Part shown: piece after piece, positions 35,253 to 47,029 of the stretch
How positions within the stretch are numbered: position 1 is the first letter of the stretch
Layout of the letters: each line of letters opens with the position of its first letter
Assembly (NCBI GenBank): GCA_028829895.1
Contig: CM054184.1
Coordinates: 23,973,701 to 24,037,700, forward strand
DNA length: 64,000 nt
Source: Sinotaia quadrata
Taxonomy: Eukaryota > Mollusca > Gastropoda > Architaenioglossa > Viviparidae
Direction: 5' to 3'
The notes under the pieces: generated by a model
What the model saw: only the letters and a program-made list of their open reading frames with translations
The model's database searches: none
Told to the model about the DNA's origin: nothing
Program-made: the position numbers and the translations under genes

Positions 35253-35547
35253 ATCAGTGTTTATTGAGGCATGTAAAAATTATATTATCTTTGTGTCTAA
35301 ATACGTGAATTAATTATGTGTCTGTCTTAAAACTGACATAGATATTTTTGTCTTATGAATATTTATGTATATGATTTACAACCGATGAAATTCTTTTGAA
35401 TTGATCAGTAGGGCTTCAGTCTAATCATCATTTATCAGGAACTTTGCGCATTTCAGATGTAACATCATAAATGCACTTCTCAGTGCACTGGATGGCAGCA
35501 TTAGTTTCTTTTTCCAGACACAGACCTATGCCTCAATAAACACTGAT
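35253..35547. mobile_element. MITE-like element with 20-bp perfect TIRs
   Basis: atcagtgtttattgaggcat at 35253-35272 is exactly reverse-complemented at 35528-35547. The 295-bp span is non-coding and suits a miniature inverted-repeat element. CAGTG... termini would suit hAT, but the flanking 8-mers do not match, so the superfamily is open. Confidence 0.55.
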
Positions 35548-35849
35548 AGAGCTGTTATTCTAAGACGAGTAACACTTGGGAGGGGAGATAACCAAGGTCT
35601 GACTTAGTCACTCTCGATTGGCTCAGTGGGAGAATCTTATCTGTGTATAATTTAATGATAATTATTCAGATAGAGATTGACAGTTAATTAATCAGGAACT
35701 TGGAAAGTTGCCACAAAGATTTTAATTGTACCAACCAAAAATTTTAATAAACCAATTTTATTATTTTTTCTACCTTTTGGAAACAATTTAAGAAAGCTTG
35801 ATTGTAATTTTCTTTCAAGATGAAATCAGTTTAATATTATTTTGATCCG
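35548..35849. other. Nothing recognised
   Basis: AT-rich, non-coding. Confidence 0.45.
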
Positions 35850-35922
35850 TTGTCGCGGAGCCCCTAAAAGGCGTTGGACTCATAGGCCGGTGCCTATTCT
35901 ACCTATATGGATAATCTGGCAT
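35850..35922 (+). mobile_element. tRNA-like SINE head, decayed
   Basis: gttgtcgcggagcccctaaa then aggcgttggactcataggcc resembles the 5' half of a tRNA (Leu/Ser-type arm words), with a weak B-box-like ggtgcctattct. It is too decayed to be a functional tRNA. A tRNA-derived SINE relic is the best guess. Confidence 0.33.
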
Positions 35923-36200
35923 CTCTCACCTAGTCAGGTAGCTTCATAAAATCGATTAAGCATCGCTCATCTAATTAGTTTTTCTTGTAACCCTTTGCAC
36001 ATTTGATCTTTCAGGTCGTTTTCTCACAGCAAAGTCACTCATTCTGTCCCTCATACCCACTGATGAGTTTGTTTCACACATCTAGCTCCAATGGAATCAC
36101 TTCACAGGCCGCTTTAGTCGACTACTTGTATTCACAGCTCACTCAGTCCACCCGTCCGTTCACTAAGGCAAGGATAAGGAACGTGTCTTATTTTGTTTTC
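35923..36200. other. Possible splice acceptor, no gene
   Basis: A pyrimidine-rich tract ending in gatctttcag near 36015 is acceptor-like and is followed by a 65-codon frame. The product is not recognised, so no exon is called. Confidence 0.25.
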
Positions 36201-36405
36201 GAGATACTCTAAAACTGACACAGCACAGACATAACACTGACATACATATAACATGATCATAAGACTGACATAGTTATAAAATAACAGGTCATAACTGATC
36301 TAACACTGGCATAACACAAACATAACACTGATATAGTACTGAAATAACCCGATCATAACTGAAATAACCCTAGCCTAACACGAGAACAGATTATTTTAAA
36401 AGCAT
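36201..36405. repeat. Decayed short tandem repeat
   Basis: Recurring aacactgacataacat-type words with gatcataactga spacers. Confidence 0.6.
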
Positions 36406-36904
36406 AACAGCGGAATCAATCTTCTTATTCTTGTTTTATTTCTTCAAAGAGAAAAGAAAACCTGATTGTGAAACAGAGACAGTTGTCTTGGTTTGAAGTT
36501 AACCGCGAAACGCTGATTACAGAGTATGATCTGAGGTGGGCGGCAAAAGCTGTCCGCACCACAAGCCCTGCACATTCATTACCTCCCCTTGATTTGGTCC
36601 GGCCACAGCGGCGCTGCTTATGCCTTTATGTCAGACTTTATTAAAGGATTATAATTCACACTGACTGGGGAAAAAACTACGGTGGTAGGCAGAAAAATCG
36701 TCTGTTTTTTCCTCTCTAAGGGCAGTGAGATTTTATTCTTTGATTATAACAAACTGACATTCAGTTTTCTGATTTCCGCTTCGTAGCGAAAATTACCAAC
36801 AAAGTTTCATCATACAAGGGTCTGCCATCATACTGGTGTACTCAAGAGGAGATTCGAGTCCCTCCGTGAAGTGGACACCGTGATAGAGTTGCGTTCTTTC
36901 GTAC
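36406..36904. other. Nothing recognised
   Basis: Mixed sequence. The GC-richer part at about 36530-36610 has no visible family. Confidence 0.4.
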
Positions 36905-37300
36905 AATGCCCTGCCATCAAACGAGTATACTTACGACTAGGCTTGAGTTCCTTCGTAATATGCCTGCCATCATATGGGTGTACTTACGATTAGGCTTGAG
37001 CTCCTTCGTAATATTGCCTGGCCATCATATGGGTGTACTTACGACTAGGCTTGAGTTCCTTCGTAATATTGCCTGGCCATCATATGGGTGTACTTACGAC
37101 TAGGCTTGAGTTCCTTCGTAATATTGCCTGCCATTATAAGGGTGTACTTACGATTAGGCTTGAGCTCCTTCGTAATATTGCCTGGCCATCATATGGGTGT
37201 ACTTACGACTAGGCTTGAGTTCCTTCGTAATATTGCCTGCCATCATAAGGGTGTACTTACGACTAGGCTTGAGTTCTTTGTGAAATGAACTGCCAACATA
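36905..37300. repeat. Minisatellite, 55-bp unit, ~7 copies
   Basis: gccatcatatgggtgtactt followed by acgactaggcttgagttcct and tcgtaatattgcctg. Copies are highly similar. Because 55 is not a multiple of three, ORFs on both strands shift frame with each copy and are not genes. Confidence 0.95.
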
Positions 37301-37509
37301 CGGGTGTGCTTTGATGCTAGCATGTGGACTGCTAGTCAGCTGAATATGCATGCAGTCACTGCTTAGCAGAGATATCAGTTTAGTGTGGAAAGTCTTTCGT
37401 TAGCTGTTATCATTTATCAGATATCCCTTACTCCTACTTCCAACATCCAGGATACAATGCGGTGATGCTGGAAGTTCTCAAATAATTTATTTCAATTGTA
37501 GTAATGTCG
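37301..37509. other. Nothing recognised
   Basis: Non-coding. Confidence 0.45.
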
Positions 37510-37645
37510 GCTAGTAAATTGCTGACCACATGAGAACTAAATTATGCAGATACAGCCATGTGAGAACTGAATATATGTAGACACAGCCATATGAGAATCG
37601 AATGAATTTACACACAGCACGTGAGAACTTAATGTAGTTAAATTG
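37510..37645. repeat. Minisatellite, ~38-bp unit
   Basis: Four diverged copies of cagccatgtgagaactgaat. Confidence 0.7.
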
Positions 37646-37989
37646 ACTGATGGAATGAACAAATAAAACTGGAGCAATATTTTTCTATAAGCGGTAATGA
37701 TGCAAGATCACAGGGCACGTAAAGATAGTTAATTAAATAATTAACAATTGTTACATTTATATGTGGAATTATTATTCGATTTTTCAGTGTATATATGCTA
37801 GTTATAAGAATATATATACCTAGAGTTTGTTATGCGCCTTTTTGCGTGAAGATGTCAGTGACCAATATTTATAAAGGTATAAGATATGTCACTCTGAAAA
37901 TGGATTTAGGCAGAGTCCATAATGGACCCTTCATGGTGAAGAAATCTCACTTTGAACATTGATATAGGTGGAGTCTATTATGGACCTTC
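37646..37989. other. Nothing recognised
   Basis: AT-rich. Two ggatttaggcagagtcca-type words (about 37900 and 37960) suggest a local duplication. Confidence 0.45.
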
Positions 37990-38705
37990 ATGTTATTTGA
38001 GTAGTTTAGCCACTTTGCATTGTATTTGACTATATTAGGTCACTTTATTATTTATTGGATTATTGTAGATCAATTTATATTTTATTGGACTAAATGAGGT
38101 TACATTTTACTTTGAATGTTTTAGGTAATTTACACTTGGTTTGACTATTTTTAATGAGTTTTCATGCTATTTGACTCTATTAGGTCATTTCACATTTTAG
38201 TTTGCTATTTTAGGCCAAATTTACAATTTAACTGTTTGAGGCCCGGTAGCCATATTATTTCACTCTAATAGTCCACTCTAACTTTATTAGACTCTACACT
38301 CTTTATTTGCATTTTATTTTACTATATTAAAACAGTTTATACTTTATTTCACTACTTTAGGACAGTATACACTTTACACGACTATTTTACGCCAATTTGC
38401 ATTTTATTCATGATATCAGGCTAGTTGCTTATTTAACTGTTTAGATCAGTTTACACTTTATGAGAATATTGTTGGTTAGTTTGCACTTTATGTGACATTT
38501 TTGGCCAGTTTACACTTTCTGTGACATTTTTGGCCAGTTTGCATTTTATATGACATATTTGGCCAGCTTACCCTTTGTGTGATATTTTTGGCCAGTTTAC
38601 CCTTTATGTGACATCTTTGGCCAGTTTACACTTTGTGTGGCATTTTGGTCAGTTTGCACTTTATGCGACAATTTTGGCCAGTTTACACATTATGTGACTA
38701 TTCTG
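37990..38705. repeat. Minisatellite, ~35-bp unit
   Basis: Decayed on the left, better conserved at 38450-38700, where the unit is tggccagtttacactttatg followed by tgacattt. Confidence 0.8.
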
Positions 38706-39099
38706 GATTTGATTCAAATTAATCTCATGATAGAGAGATGTTATAAATAAACATAATTTTCCCCGTCATGCGTAAAATCTAACATTATTAACTCAAACAT
38801 ATTTTTTTGAATCGAGATTATCAAAATTCACCTCGAAACACTTTATCTTAAGTTGACCGCACGGTGATCACATCCATTTAAATGGGGAATTAAATTATAA
38901 AATTAATTGTTATAGATTAATTAATTAATTATAAAATTAATTGTTATAGATTTTGACCAAAAATACTTGCACAAGGAGTTTATAACATTTCTATTTGATT
39001 ATATGACATGTCGCCACTGTTGACCAGTAGGATTGAATAATTTCTTAAAATTCGTATTAAAACTCACAGTTAATTTTATTTAACCTATCATCGCTAACT
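38706..39099. other. AT-rich, one local duplication
   Basis: aattataaaattaattgtta is duplicated at about 38891 and 38927. Otherwise nothing. Confidence 0.5.
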
Positions 39100-40280
39100 C
39101 ATATCATAGCCAATTTTATCGAACCTGTCAGCCAATTTTATCTAACTTAGACAACATTATCTAATCTATCATAGCCATAGCAAACTTTGTCTAACCTTAT
39201 AGCCAACTTTATCTATCCTATCATAGACATAGCCAACTTTATCTAACCTATCATAGCCATAGCCAACTTTATCTAACCTATCATAGCCATAGCCAACTTT
39301 ATCTAACCTATCATAGCCATAGCCAACTTTATCTAACCTATCATAGCCATAGCCAACTTTATCTAACCTATCATAGCCAACTTAATCTAACCTATCATAG
39401 CCATAGCCAACTTTATCTAACCTATCATAGCCATAGCCAACTTTATCTAACCTATCATAGCCAACTTTATCTAATCTATCATAGTCAACTTTATCTAACC
39501 TATCATAGCCATAGCCAACTTTATCTAACCTATCATAGCCAACTTTATCTAACCTATCATAGCCATAGCCAACTTTATCTAACCTATCATAGCCAACTTT
39601 ATCTAACCTATCATAGCCATAGCCAACTTTATCTAACCTATCATAGCCAACTTAATCTAACCTATCATAGCCATAGCCAACTTTATCTAACCTATCATAG
39701 CCATAGCCAACTTTATCTAACCTATCATAGCCAACTTTATCTAATCTATCATAGTCAACTTTATCTAACCTATCATAGCCATAGCCAACTTTATCTAACC
39801 TATCATAGCCAACTTTATCTAACCTATCATAGCCATAGCCAACTTTATCTAACCTATCATAGCCAACTTTATCTAACCTATCATAGCCATAGCCAACTTT
39901 ATCTAACATATCATAGCCTACTTTATCAAACCTATCATAGCATAGCCAGTTTTATCTATCATATCATAGCCATAAAAAGCCAACTTTATCTGACATCATA
40001 GCCATAGCTAACTTTATCTAACCTAACGTGGCCATAGCCAACTTTATCTAACCTATCGTGGCCATAGCCAACTTTATCTAACCTATCATAGCCAACTTTA
40101 TCTATCCTATCATAGCTATAGCCAACTTTATCTAACCTATCAGAGCCAACTTTATCTAACCTATCATAGCCAACTTTATCTAACTTATCATAGCCAACAT
40201 TTATATAACCTATCATAGCGAACATTTATATAACCTATCATAGCCAACTTTATCTAACTTATCATAGCCAACATTTATAA
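39100..40280. repeat. Satellite of 24/30-bp monomers with 270-bp higher-order unit
   Basis: Monomers are tagccaactttatctaacc-tatca (24 bp) and the same with an added tagcca (30 bp). Between about 39370 and 39910 two consecutive 270-bp blocks carry the same variants: cttaatctaa at 39381 and 39651, and ctaatctatc at 39471 and 39741. Edges are more diverged. Both monomer lengths are multiples of three, so long minus-strand frames of DRLDKVGY repeats arise without being genes. Confidence 0.95.
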
Positions 40281-40425
40281 ACGTCGACCCGATATCGGTA
40301 TCTGCAAAATATTTATAAACGTCGACTGGGTATCTGTAAAAACATTTATGAACGGAGTTTGGGTATCGGTGCCTAAGAAATATTTATAAGCATAGATTGG
40401 GTATCGGTATCTATTGCCTAAGTCG
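40281..40425. repeat. ~36-bp tandem repeat, 3-4 copies
   Basis: aatatttataaacgtcgact followed by gggtatcggtatct. It directly abuts the satellite. Confidence 0.75.
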
Positions 40426-41326
40426 ATCCGTCTGTCTGTCTGTCTGTCTATCTATAATTGCTGTTTCTGTAATTTCTAAATATTTCATACTTATACACTT
40501 GTTCTTTCAATCGATGTTAAATATCACAAATTCCTCTATGTCCAATATTAATTCATTGCATTTTGTTGTTTTCAGGGTTTTATTACTCAGTAATATTCAG
40601 GAACACAGCAATACGTATAAAATTACATCCAAACAAAACTGTGTGGGTGGAACCAATATATTTTCACCAGGTCAACTAGAAATTTTTTTTTTTATCCTTT
40701 TACTGCGGCTTGTTAGTAGAGTGTAATTTTCTGTTCTATTATGGCATCTTGTTAGTAGTTGTAATTTTGAACAAGGGACGGCTCTCTTTGGGCCCACATT
40801 GTCCTCAGCGTTCAATGCGCCGTGCATTTTCAAGAAATGTCACGACTAAACTTTTTGCAAGCTTTTATCATATTTATCGAATTATCGATACTGTCGAGCA
40901 GTTTTCTCTCTCTCTTAAAATTCCAGCCACCTGAGCACACGGAGAAAATAGTAATGTCAAAAAAATTGACGTAAAGGTGTGTGACTGAAAAGAGATGTGT
41001 CGCTGTCTTATAAAAAAATAGTTGGAGACACTTCAATAGCTTATTTATCCACATCATTGAGAGGGATACGTTGTACTCGCGGCTTCACGTGTGTATGTAC
41101 AGACTAGAAGACACAAAACCACAAATTGCTGATTGTTCGCTTTCTTATAAAGTCATTAATGACTCACTCTCCTCTTACTCACAATGCTATAAATTACTAT
41201 TTGTCCATTTGCTCATACTACCCTACAATATTTCGGGGGCCAGTGATGTGAATACTCCTGCCTTATGTAGCATGTTCACAGAGACATACTTTCACACACC
41301 GTCCGTCTCTCTCTCTCCCTCCCTCC
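40426..41326. other. No gene recognised
   Basis: A short (TCTG)n lies at about 40431-40448. The ORF at 40397-40726 is unremarkable and AT-rich. Confidence 0.4.
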
Positions 41327-41540
<214 letters not shown>

Positions 41541-41834
41541 TAGCTCACTGACAGTTGCACTCAGTTATGCTTATTTCATTTTTTCTTCTTGTCTTTATAT
41601 TTGTTAGTTTATTCTTTGTGATTTCAATTTGATTAATGTAGATTTGAATAATGTATCCACATCAAATTCTAATTAAGTTCTAAATAATGTATCGACATCA
41701 AACACCACTAGCAGATTAAAGCAATGATCATTTTATAAGACATATTTCAAGATTTGAAAAATTGTCCTCTTAATTTTATTTAACCCTTATATGTATGCCT
41801 TACAACAAATAACAAAGGAAGTAATCACTTTATT
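41541..41834. other. Nothing recognised
   Basis: AT-rich. Confidence 0.5.
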
Positions 41835-42211
41835 CTGTGGTGAGGACTGCTGGAAAGACAATATGTGGTAACAGTCAACTGAAAGGGCGCTTTAATATTC
41901 ACAAGATGAAAGAACTGTCAAGTATGACACATTGGCTCTGTTTTGAAGCGAGAACTGTCGGTAATGTAATGGTTCTGATAAATAGAAACAGTTTCTGGAA
42001 GAGAGAAATGCTGGATATAACACAATAGTTTTAAATGAAAAAGTAAGACTACCGGATAAGACACAATGGCTCCAAGCATACAGGTGGCTGAGATATGCTA
42101 GCTCTGACGAGATGAGGATTTCGGCAAAGAGTAACTATGAGTCTCTTAAACCAGTCACTATGTAGTCATTTCGTAGGCACATGTGTTGTAACTTTATTAT
42201 GACTACATCTA
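41835..42211. repeat. Decayed minisatellite, left part
   Basis: Diverged copies of a unit like gaggactgtcggataagaca followed by caatggttctg. It resumes at 42911-43115 after the 673-bp insertion. Confidence 0.65.
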
Positions 42212-42224
42212 AGGTAGCCAAATG

Positions 42225-42897
42225 CCCGGTCATTGCATAGGATGGTGGTCAGAATAGCTTGTTTGACTGGGTGGGGGTGGGGAGTACTTAGCAATGGTAG
42301 GCGTCTGCATTGGCATGGCAAACTCCATGGCGAGACCCCATTAGGCAAAGGAATACGTCCCTATCCTAGTTTGCGCGGTTCTGATCCCGACCCCTGGTCT
42401 ACTAGTGTAATTCAGTGGCAGGAGTCTGGTTGCAGGAAGGCGTGACTTCTTGCATGGAGTCAGTCCAGCACCTGGCAGATGATATATCTATACCTCACTG
42501 TTAAGCAGCTTGTCATGGGGTTGAGTCTGTCCCCGAACGGGGGTGCCATTAATGCTAAGTCATCTGAGTTGGCCATGATCGCCTCCTCCTGCTTGCAGAT
42601 GACAAATGATCACGCTTGGGTGCTCACTGATACCGTAAGGTGGTAGCAAAGGATGGGAGGGAATGGGACCGTAAGGTTTCCAATCTGCTGACGCCAAGTA
42701 AGGTAACTTATGACCAGAAAACCGAAAACCTTATTCCGTTCCACCACAAAATCCTCGGGGAGCGGTGGTCATTTCCTTTCCATCTGAAAGCCATTCACTA
42801 TTTGGCCATCTCTGAGGTGGAGATATCACAGTGGTTACTAAGAATTGCAGCACAATATCTCGTAGGCACAAGAGATAGTCTTGACTTTGATATTTTT
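42225..42897. mobile_element. 673-bp insertion with 13-bp TSD
   Basis: A GC-richer block flanked by aggtagccaaatg at 42212-42224 and 42898-42910. The decayed minisatellite lies on both sides. The 13-bp duplication is typical of target-primed retroposition. The insert starts CCCGGTCATTGC and ends GACTTTGATATTTTT. A frame at 42640-42900 is open but not recognised. It may be a 5' UTR-type LINE fragment or a large SINE. Orientation is unknown. Confidence 0.6.
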
Positions 42898-42910
42898 AGG
42901 TAGCCAAATG

Positions 42911-43115
42911 TTCTGAGGGTTCCAAGCATGCAGGTGCCTATGGTACGCTAGTTCTGACAGGAGGTGAGGACTGTCAGTTAAGACACAATGGTTCTGTTAA
43001 TAAGATAAATATCTCTGAAAGTGAGGTTTGCCAGAAAAAACACAAAATCTGTATTGGAAATGATGATTGGAAGGTAAGGCGCAACTCTGGAAGTTAGGAC
43101 TGCAGGATAAGTCAC
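42911..43115. repeat. Decayed minisatellite, right part
   Basis: Continues the unit of 41835-42211. ccaagcatgcaggtgcctat here matches ccaagcatacaggtggctga at about 42072. Confidence 0.6.
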
Positions 43116-43280
43116 AAAGTCTCTGCTTGGATTGTCTGATCAGATAAAATGGCAGTTTAGTAGTGAGATCGCGAGGAACAACTACTTTTTCTCATGTTCA
43201 CTTTATATAACATCACCTTGAAAGTACCAAACTGATGCAATAATGAGAATGTGCACAAGATGTAATAATAATAATACTAA

Positions 43281-43372
43281 TAGTCCAGTGGTTATAGGAG
43301 AACAACCTCAACCAGAAAATTAAGCTACATGAACTGTGTCGACAAACATGGATGGGTGACAGCTTCAAATCC
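43281..43372 (+). mobile_element. tRNA-like pol III promoter (SINE-type)
   Basis: TAGTCCAGTGG at 43281-43291 fits the A-box consensus. GCTTCAAATCC at 43362-43372 is a B-box with two mismatches. The 70-bp gap is longer than in a normal tRNA, so this is more likely a SINE head than a tRNA gene. A TAA-repeat precedes it. Confidence 0.38.
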
Positions 43373-43429
43373 CGTCTCTGGACTATTGAGGGAGGAAAGA
43401 GTGGCTCCAAACTACACCCACACTCATCC

Positions 43430-44640
43430 CATTCATCGTGGAGAAAACAAAATTTGGTTCTATAACGGATCAGACGTCGCCCGGGTTAACAAGGTCTGTG
43501 CTAGTCATTGATGTTAGCAAAAAATGGGCTACTGAAACGCAAGCGAAAACCCAGAGGAGATGGACCTTAGAAAAACATATAAATAATGGTCTCTTAGTAT
43601 CAAAGCCAACTCACAGCAAGGGGATATAATACGAGGATGCATGAACTCTGGCTCAAAAACAACCCAGACAATATTATCAGTGAACAGTAGCTCCTGGACC
43701 AGAAGAGAGCGACCATGCAAAATAGGCTTCTTTACAGCCCTAGAATTATAATAGAACAGCAACAAACGAATACCACAACCCGATGCACTGAAATAGAAGA
43801 CAATGAAATTTCTACAACTTCACAACAGTCAACCCAGATGACTACCATGCTGGAGAAACTCCAAACGACTTCACTGCAAAACAACAATGCTTGTTAGAAG
43901 ACATAAAGGTTTCAAGAAAAATATAAGTTACATGTAGGTACTACCCCAACAAGAAGGAATGCAAATGAAGTACTAAAATTTATTACCACAAAAGGTATCA
44001 CAGAAACCAATAGTCTAATATAAGCCACTGCAAATGTAATTGAAAAATATACAATGCCAGACAGTACAAACAAGAAACCATCAGTACCCCCATGGAAGAA
44101 AAGAATAGAAAAGAAAGTAGAGTTTACTAGGAGAGAAATACGCCAAATAACAGCAGCAGCACATAAGGGAAATATAAAGGCAACAGTCCACAAATACCAT
44201 CTCAACAACAGAAAAATTACTACTGCAATAGAAGATGCAAAGCAAAGATTTCAAGGACTCAGTCACTGTCTGAAGAAATACACTGCAAGAGGTCAGCAAT
44301 TCCAACAGAACTAAACATTCTGAAGTGACCCTGGAAGACTATAGCAAGAACCGAAAGGAAATTCCAGAACAGAACAACAAATACCAAACATTCATGACAC
44401 CAAGACCTTCTGGAAAAACACTTGGAGCAATCCAAATACGCATAACACATAGCCTGATGGATTAAGGAACTGAAAGATGAGCATAAAGAAATACCTGAAC
44501 AATGCAACGTCACAATCAGTGAGAAGCACATCAAGAAGAAGGTAAGAAAGATGGCAAACTGTTAAAGCCCCAGGCCTAGAACAAGTACAAATATTCTTAC
44601 TTCCTTACATGGTAGACTTGCTGGAGATGCTATCATTGCT
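43430..44640 (+). pseudogene. LINE relic, region upstream of RT
   Basis: Decayed front part of a non-LTR retrotransposon polyprotein. The clearest segment is 44054-44314, with KKPSVPPWKKRIEKKVEFTR and AIEDAKQRFQGLS, typical of the region preceding RT in a LINE type common in invertebrates. Then come FWKNTWSNPNTHNT (about 44400-44445) and KAPGLEQVQIF (about 44565-44597), the first conserved RT block. The rest of RT is missing after about 44640. Frames shift repeatedly. The part before 43900 is less certain. Its clade is not resolved here. Confidence 0.68.
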
Positions 44641-44724
44641 TGAGAAGTTTTCTGCAAGTCTGAATGCTGTTTAGCTGCTGAATTATTTCTACTCTGAGCA
44701 CTGAATGTGTGGCCAGAGTAAATT
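44641..44724. other. Junction between LINE relic and LTR-like repeat
   Basis: Short stretch with no recognised family. Confidence 0.4.
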
Positions 44725-44910
44725 TGCCTATCCATTTTCAAACTTAATTGTCATATAAATTGTTTAATGTAAAATGACCCGACCTTGGGCACTGCTTATG
44801 ATGATATATTTAAGTGCCAAAAGTTGGAGTAAACAACTCAGGTGAAGAATATGATAGTTATTGCTGATGCAATCCAAACACTTCCAACTGAATGAGTAGT
44901 TTTTCTGACT
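44725..44910 (+). mobile_element. Dispersed repeat, LTR-like, second copy at 52.4 kb
   Basis: Closely similar to 52393-52590: tgcctatcc, acttaattgt.atataaatt, gacccgaccttg.gcact, cttatgatg, gttggagtaa and tgagtagttttt in the same order. The 52.4-kb copy lies just before a Gmr1-like leader, which suggests an LTR 3' part. Confidence 0.55.
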
Positions 44911-45750
44911 AATAATCTCACACTTGTTCATAACAAGAGTGGATGGACTGAAGTTACTTTGTTGAAGAAGTACTCTATTCTAATCACTTAGAATTTGGCA
45001 AAACTCGAGTATGGTTATAAAGGTGATCGTTAGCTTATGGTAAGTTAACTGACTGATAAAGAAAGAATGGATTTAGAAATATTTTGTACATGTTTGCTAT
45101 TGATCTATGAATGGAAGTGTAGAATTCTTTGTGTAATCGAACCATTATTTCTATGTTCATTAATTTGATTATGTTGTCAGTATACTAGTGAATTTTGATT
45201 GATGCTATATTTCTTATGCTGCATGTGTATTGGGCTAACGAATATTGTTTCAGGCTTTGTAAGTTGGGAATGTAAGAGAGAAAGGAGTTTTAGAAATGAA
45301 ATATGCCTGAAATTTAGTGCTACCTTAATTTGATTTTTTCAGAGAGAAGTGCGCCTTTTATGTTTGATGCTTTGATCTGCTTCATAGGACAGTGACTACT
45401 GTACTCTACCAAATAAGTTGGTGTGTGTGTATCCAATGTTATCATCAAACTTGTCAGTAACATTTTGTTGTAAGTTGATTCCTGTCAATTGTGTTTGAGA
45501 CACAATATGTCAAAAATGGTGACTTGAGTTTGGTCTTGAGAATTCATGAAAATTATTTTGAACATCCCTCGTGGTGTGCTGAGTAGCATACACAAATATT
45601 TGGGAACATTCCTCTTGATGTACTGATAGTGCAAGGGAAATTCAGGACAATTCTCCATGGTGTGCTTGGAGAGCACAATCACTGGAACAGTTGTGTAACT
45701 TGCCTAGAAGGGGTACACGGGACCATCATCTAAACAAGAGAGACATGACA
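44911..45750. other. Non-coding, one weak tandem repeat
   Basis: At about 45555-45690 three diverged ~60-bp units built on gaacattcctcttgatgtac are visible. Otherwise nothing. Confidence 0.4.
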
Positions 45751-46255
45751 TGTTGCAAACTGCGTGAGTGTGAACACATACTAGTGACAGCAGCCTTCAT
45801 TTATAAAAGGTTGTGTCCATTGACTTTTAAATAAAACTTCTCTCTCATTTCTGTGATGATTTATACCATATATATATATGATTCTATTCATATGTTGTAT
45901 ATTTGATTGTTGATTTAATAAATTTATTCTTAAATTTATTGACCTTCTTACACAAATTGATGACCATATGTTGGAGAGACAGTGGGTGGATGGGGGCTCG
46001 CTAAATATAGATTAAAAGATGGATTTATCTTCTTCTTTGGTAAGAAGTTTTCCACTTATGGAAGTATTGTGTGTCAGTACATGGTTGTCTTTAATGTTGG
46101 GAAGAGAAAAAAACTTTTTCAGCGCCCGCATATCCGCCAAGTGAGAGAGACGAGTGGTGTCTTCTGGAGAATTATTAATAACATAAATTAATATTCTCAT
46201 CACTTATAAGTAGTTATAGACGATTAATTAATAATAATAATCATAACCTATAACA
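45751..46255 (+). mobile_element. LTR copy 3, 505 bp, most complete
   Basis: Starts TGTTGCAAAC and ends CTATAACA. It shares its first ~110 bp with copy 1 and the remaining ~390 bp with copies 1 and 2. The following gtagcgttgtgtcat resembles the sequence after copy 2 (tggtggcgttggcat), so leader sequence follows and this is not a simple solo LTR. A short (TA)n lies near 45870. Confidence 0.65.
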
Positions 46256-46631
46256 GTAGCGTTGTGTCATATAATGGTTGTTGAATTATTTCAAATTTTT
46301 GAATTATTTCACGTCCAATAATTAATGAATGACAAGAGCGTTGTTTTAAATTGTGAAATGCATTGTTAAGAATTATATTTGTGTTGATGTGTACATGCTT
46401 GCCCTTAATAAATGTAAAAGTATTTGTAGATATGTTCTTTGAATTGTATATATATCCTTATTAAATAATATTAGTACACATTTCTTGAGTGAGCTACAAC
46501 AGGCCCCTTTTAAGATCACCCAACCTTTATCTTTAAGGTCTTTATGTCAAGAAAGGGTGGGGTATTTGTAACATACTCTGTTGTATAGTCTTATTTTCTT
46601 CCGTCTTCTTACAGCCATGACAATATTATCA

Positions 46632-46633
<2 letters not shown>
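46256..46633. other. Leader-like start, then nothing recognised
   Basis: gaattatttcaaatttttga near 46283 resembles the leader after LTR copy 2. Farther on it is AT-rich. Confidence 0.35.

Positions 46634-46694
<61 letters not shown>
46634..46694. repeat. (CT)n microsatellite
   Basis: Thirty CT units. Confidence 0.97.
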
Positions 46695-46697
<3 letters not shown>

Positions 46698-47029
46698 GTC
46701 TTAGATTCTCTCCTTGTTTTCTCAATTGGCACAGTGAAGTAATCACTATGTCTGATGTTCTCATAATTTCCTCGATCGATGAGCAAACAGCTCTAAGGAA
46801 GACAATAGGGGCAGTTATCGTTCCTGGACAGGTGGAGTTGCGCACTTGATAGCTGTAATTTGCCATTGCGACAAAACATAAAGGCACCGATGTGGAAAAT
46901 TGGACAGAAAGACTGGACAGAAAATAAAGAGAAATGTTGTATGTAGGGTGTGTTTTACGTTCGTGATGTTTAGTATTTGAGTGCGTGCGAGCGTGCCTGT
47001 ATGTATACACATTTGCACACACCTGAGAG
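46695..47029. other. Nothing recognised
   Basis: Non-coding. The minus-strand frames extend from the microsatellite. Confidence 0.45.

Noticed and set aside
36850..36866. B-box-like agattcgagtccc
   Set aside because: No A-box or tRNA fold is present upstream, and the word resembles the adjacent 55-bp minisatellite unit (ggcttgagttcctt).
36905..37351. ORFs on both strands over the 55-bp array
   Set aside because: The unit is not a multiple of three and the same peptide appears in shifted frames.
39652..40225. Two minus-strand ORFs of DRLDKVGY repeats
   Set aside because: Monomers of 24 and 30 bp keep any stop-free frame open. There is no start context, no flanking unique coding sequence and no sign of selection.
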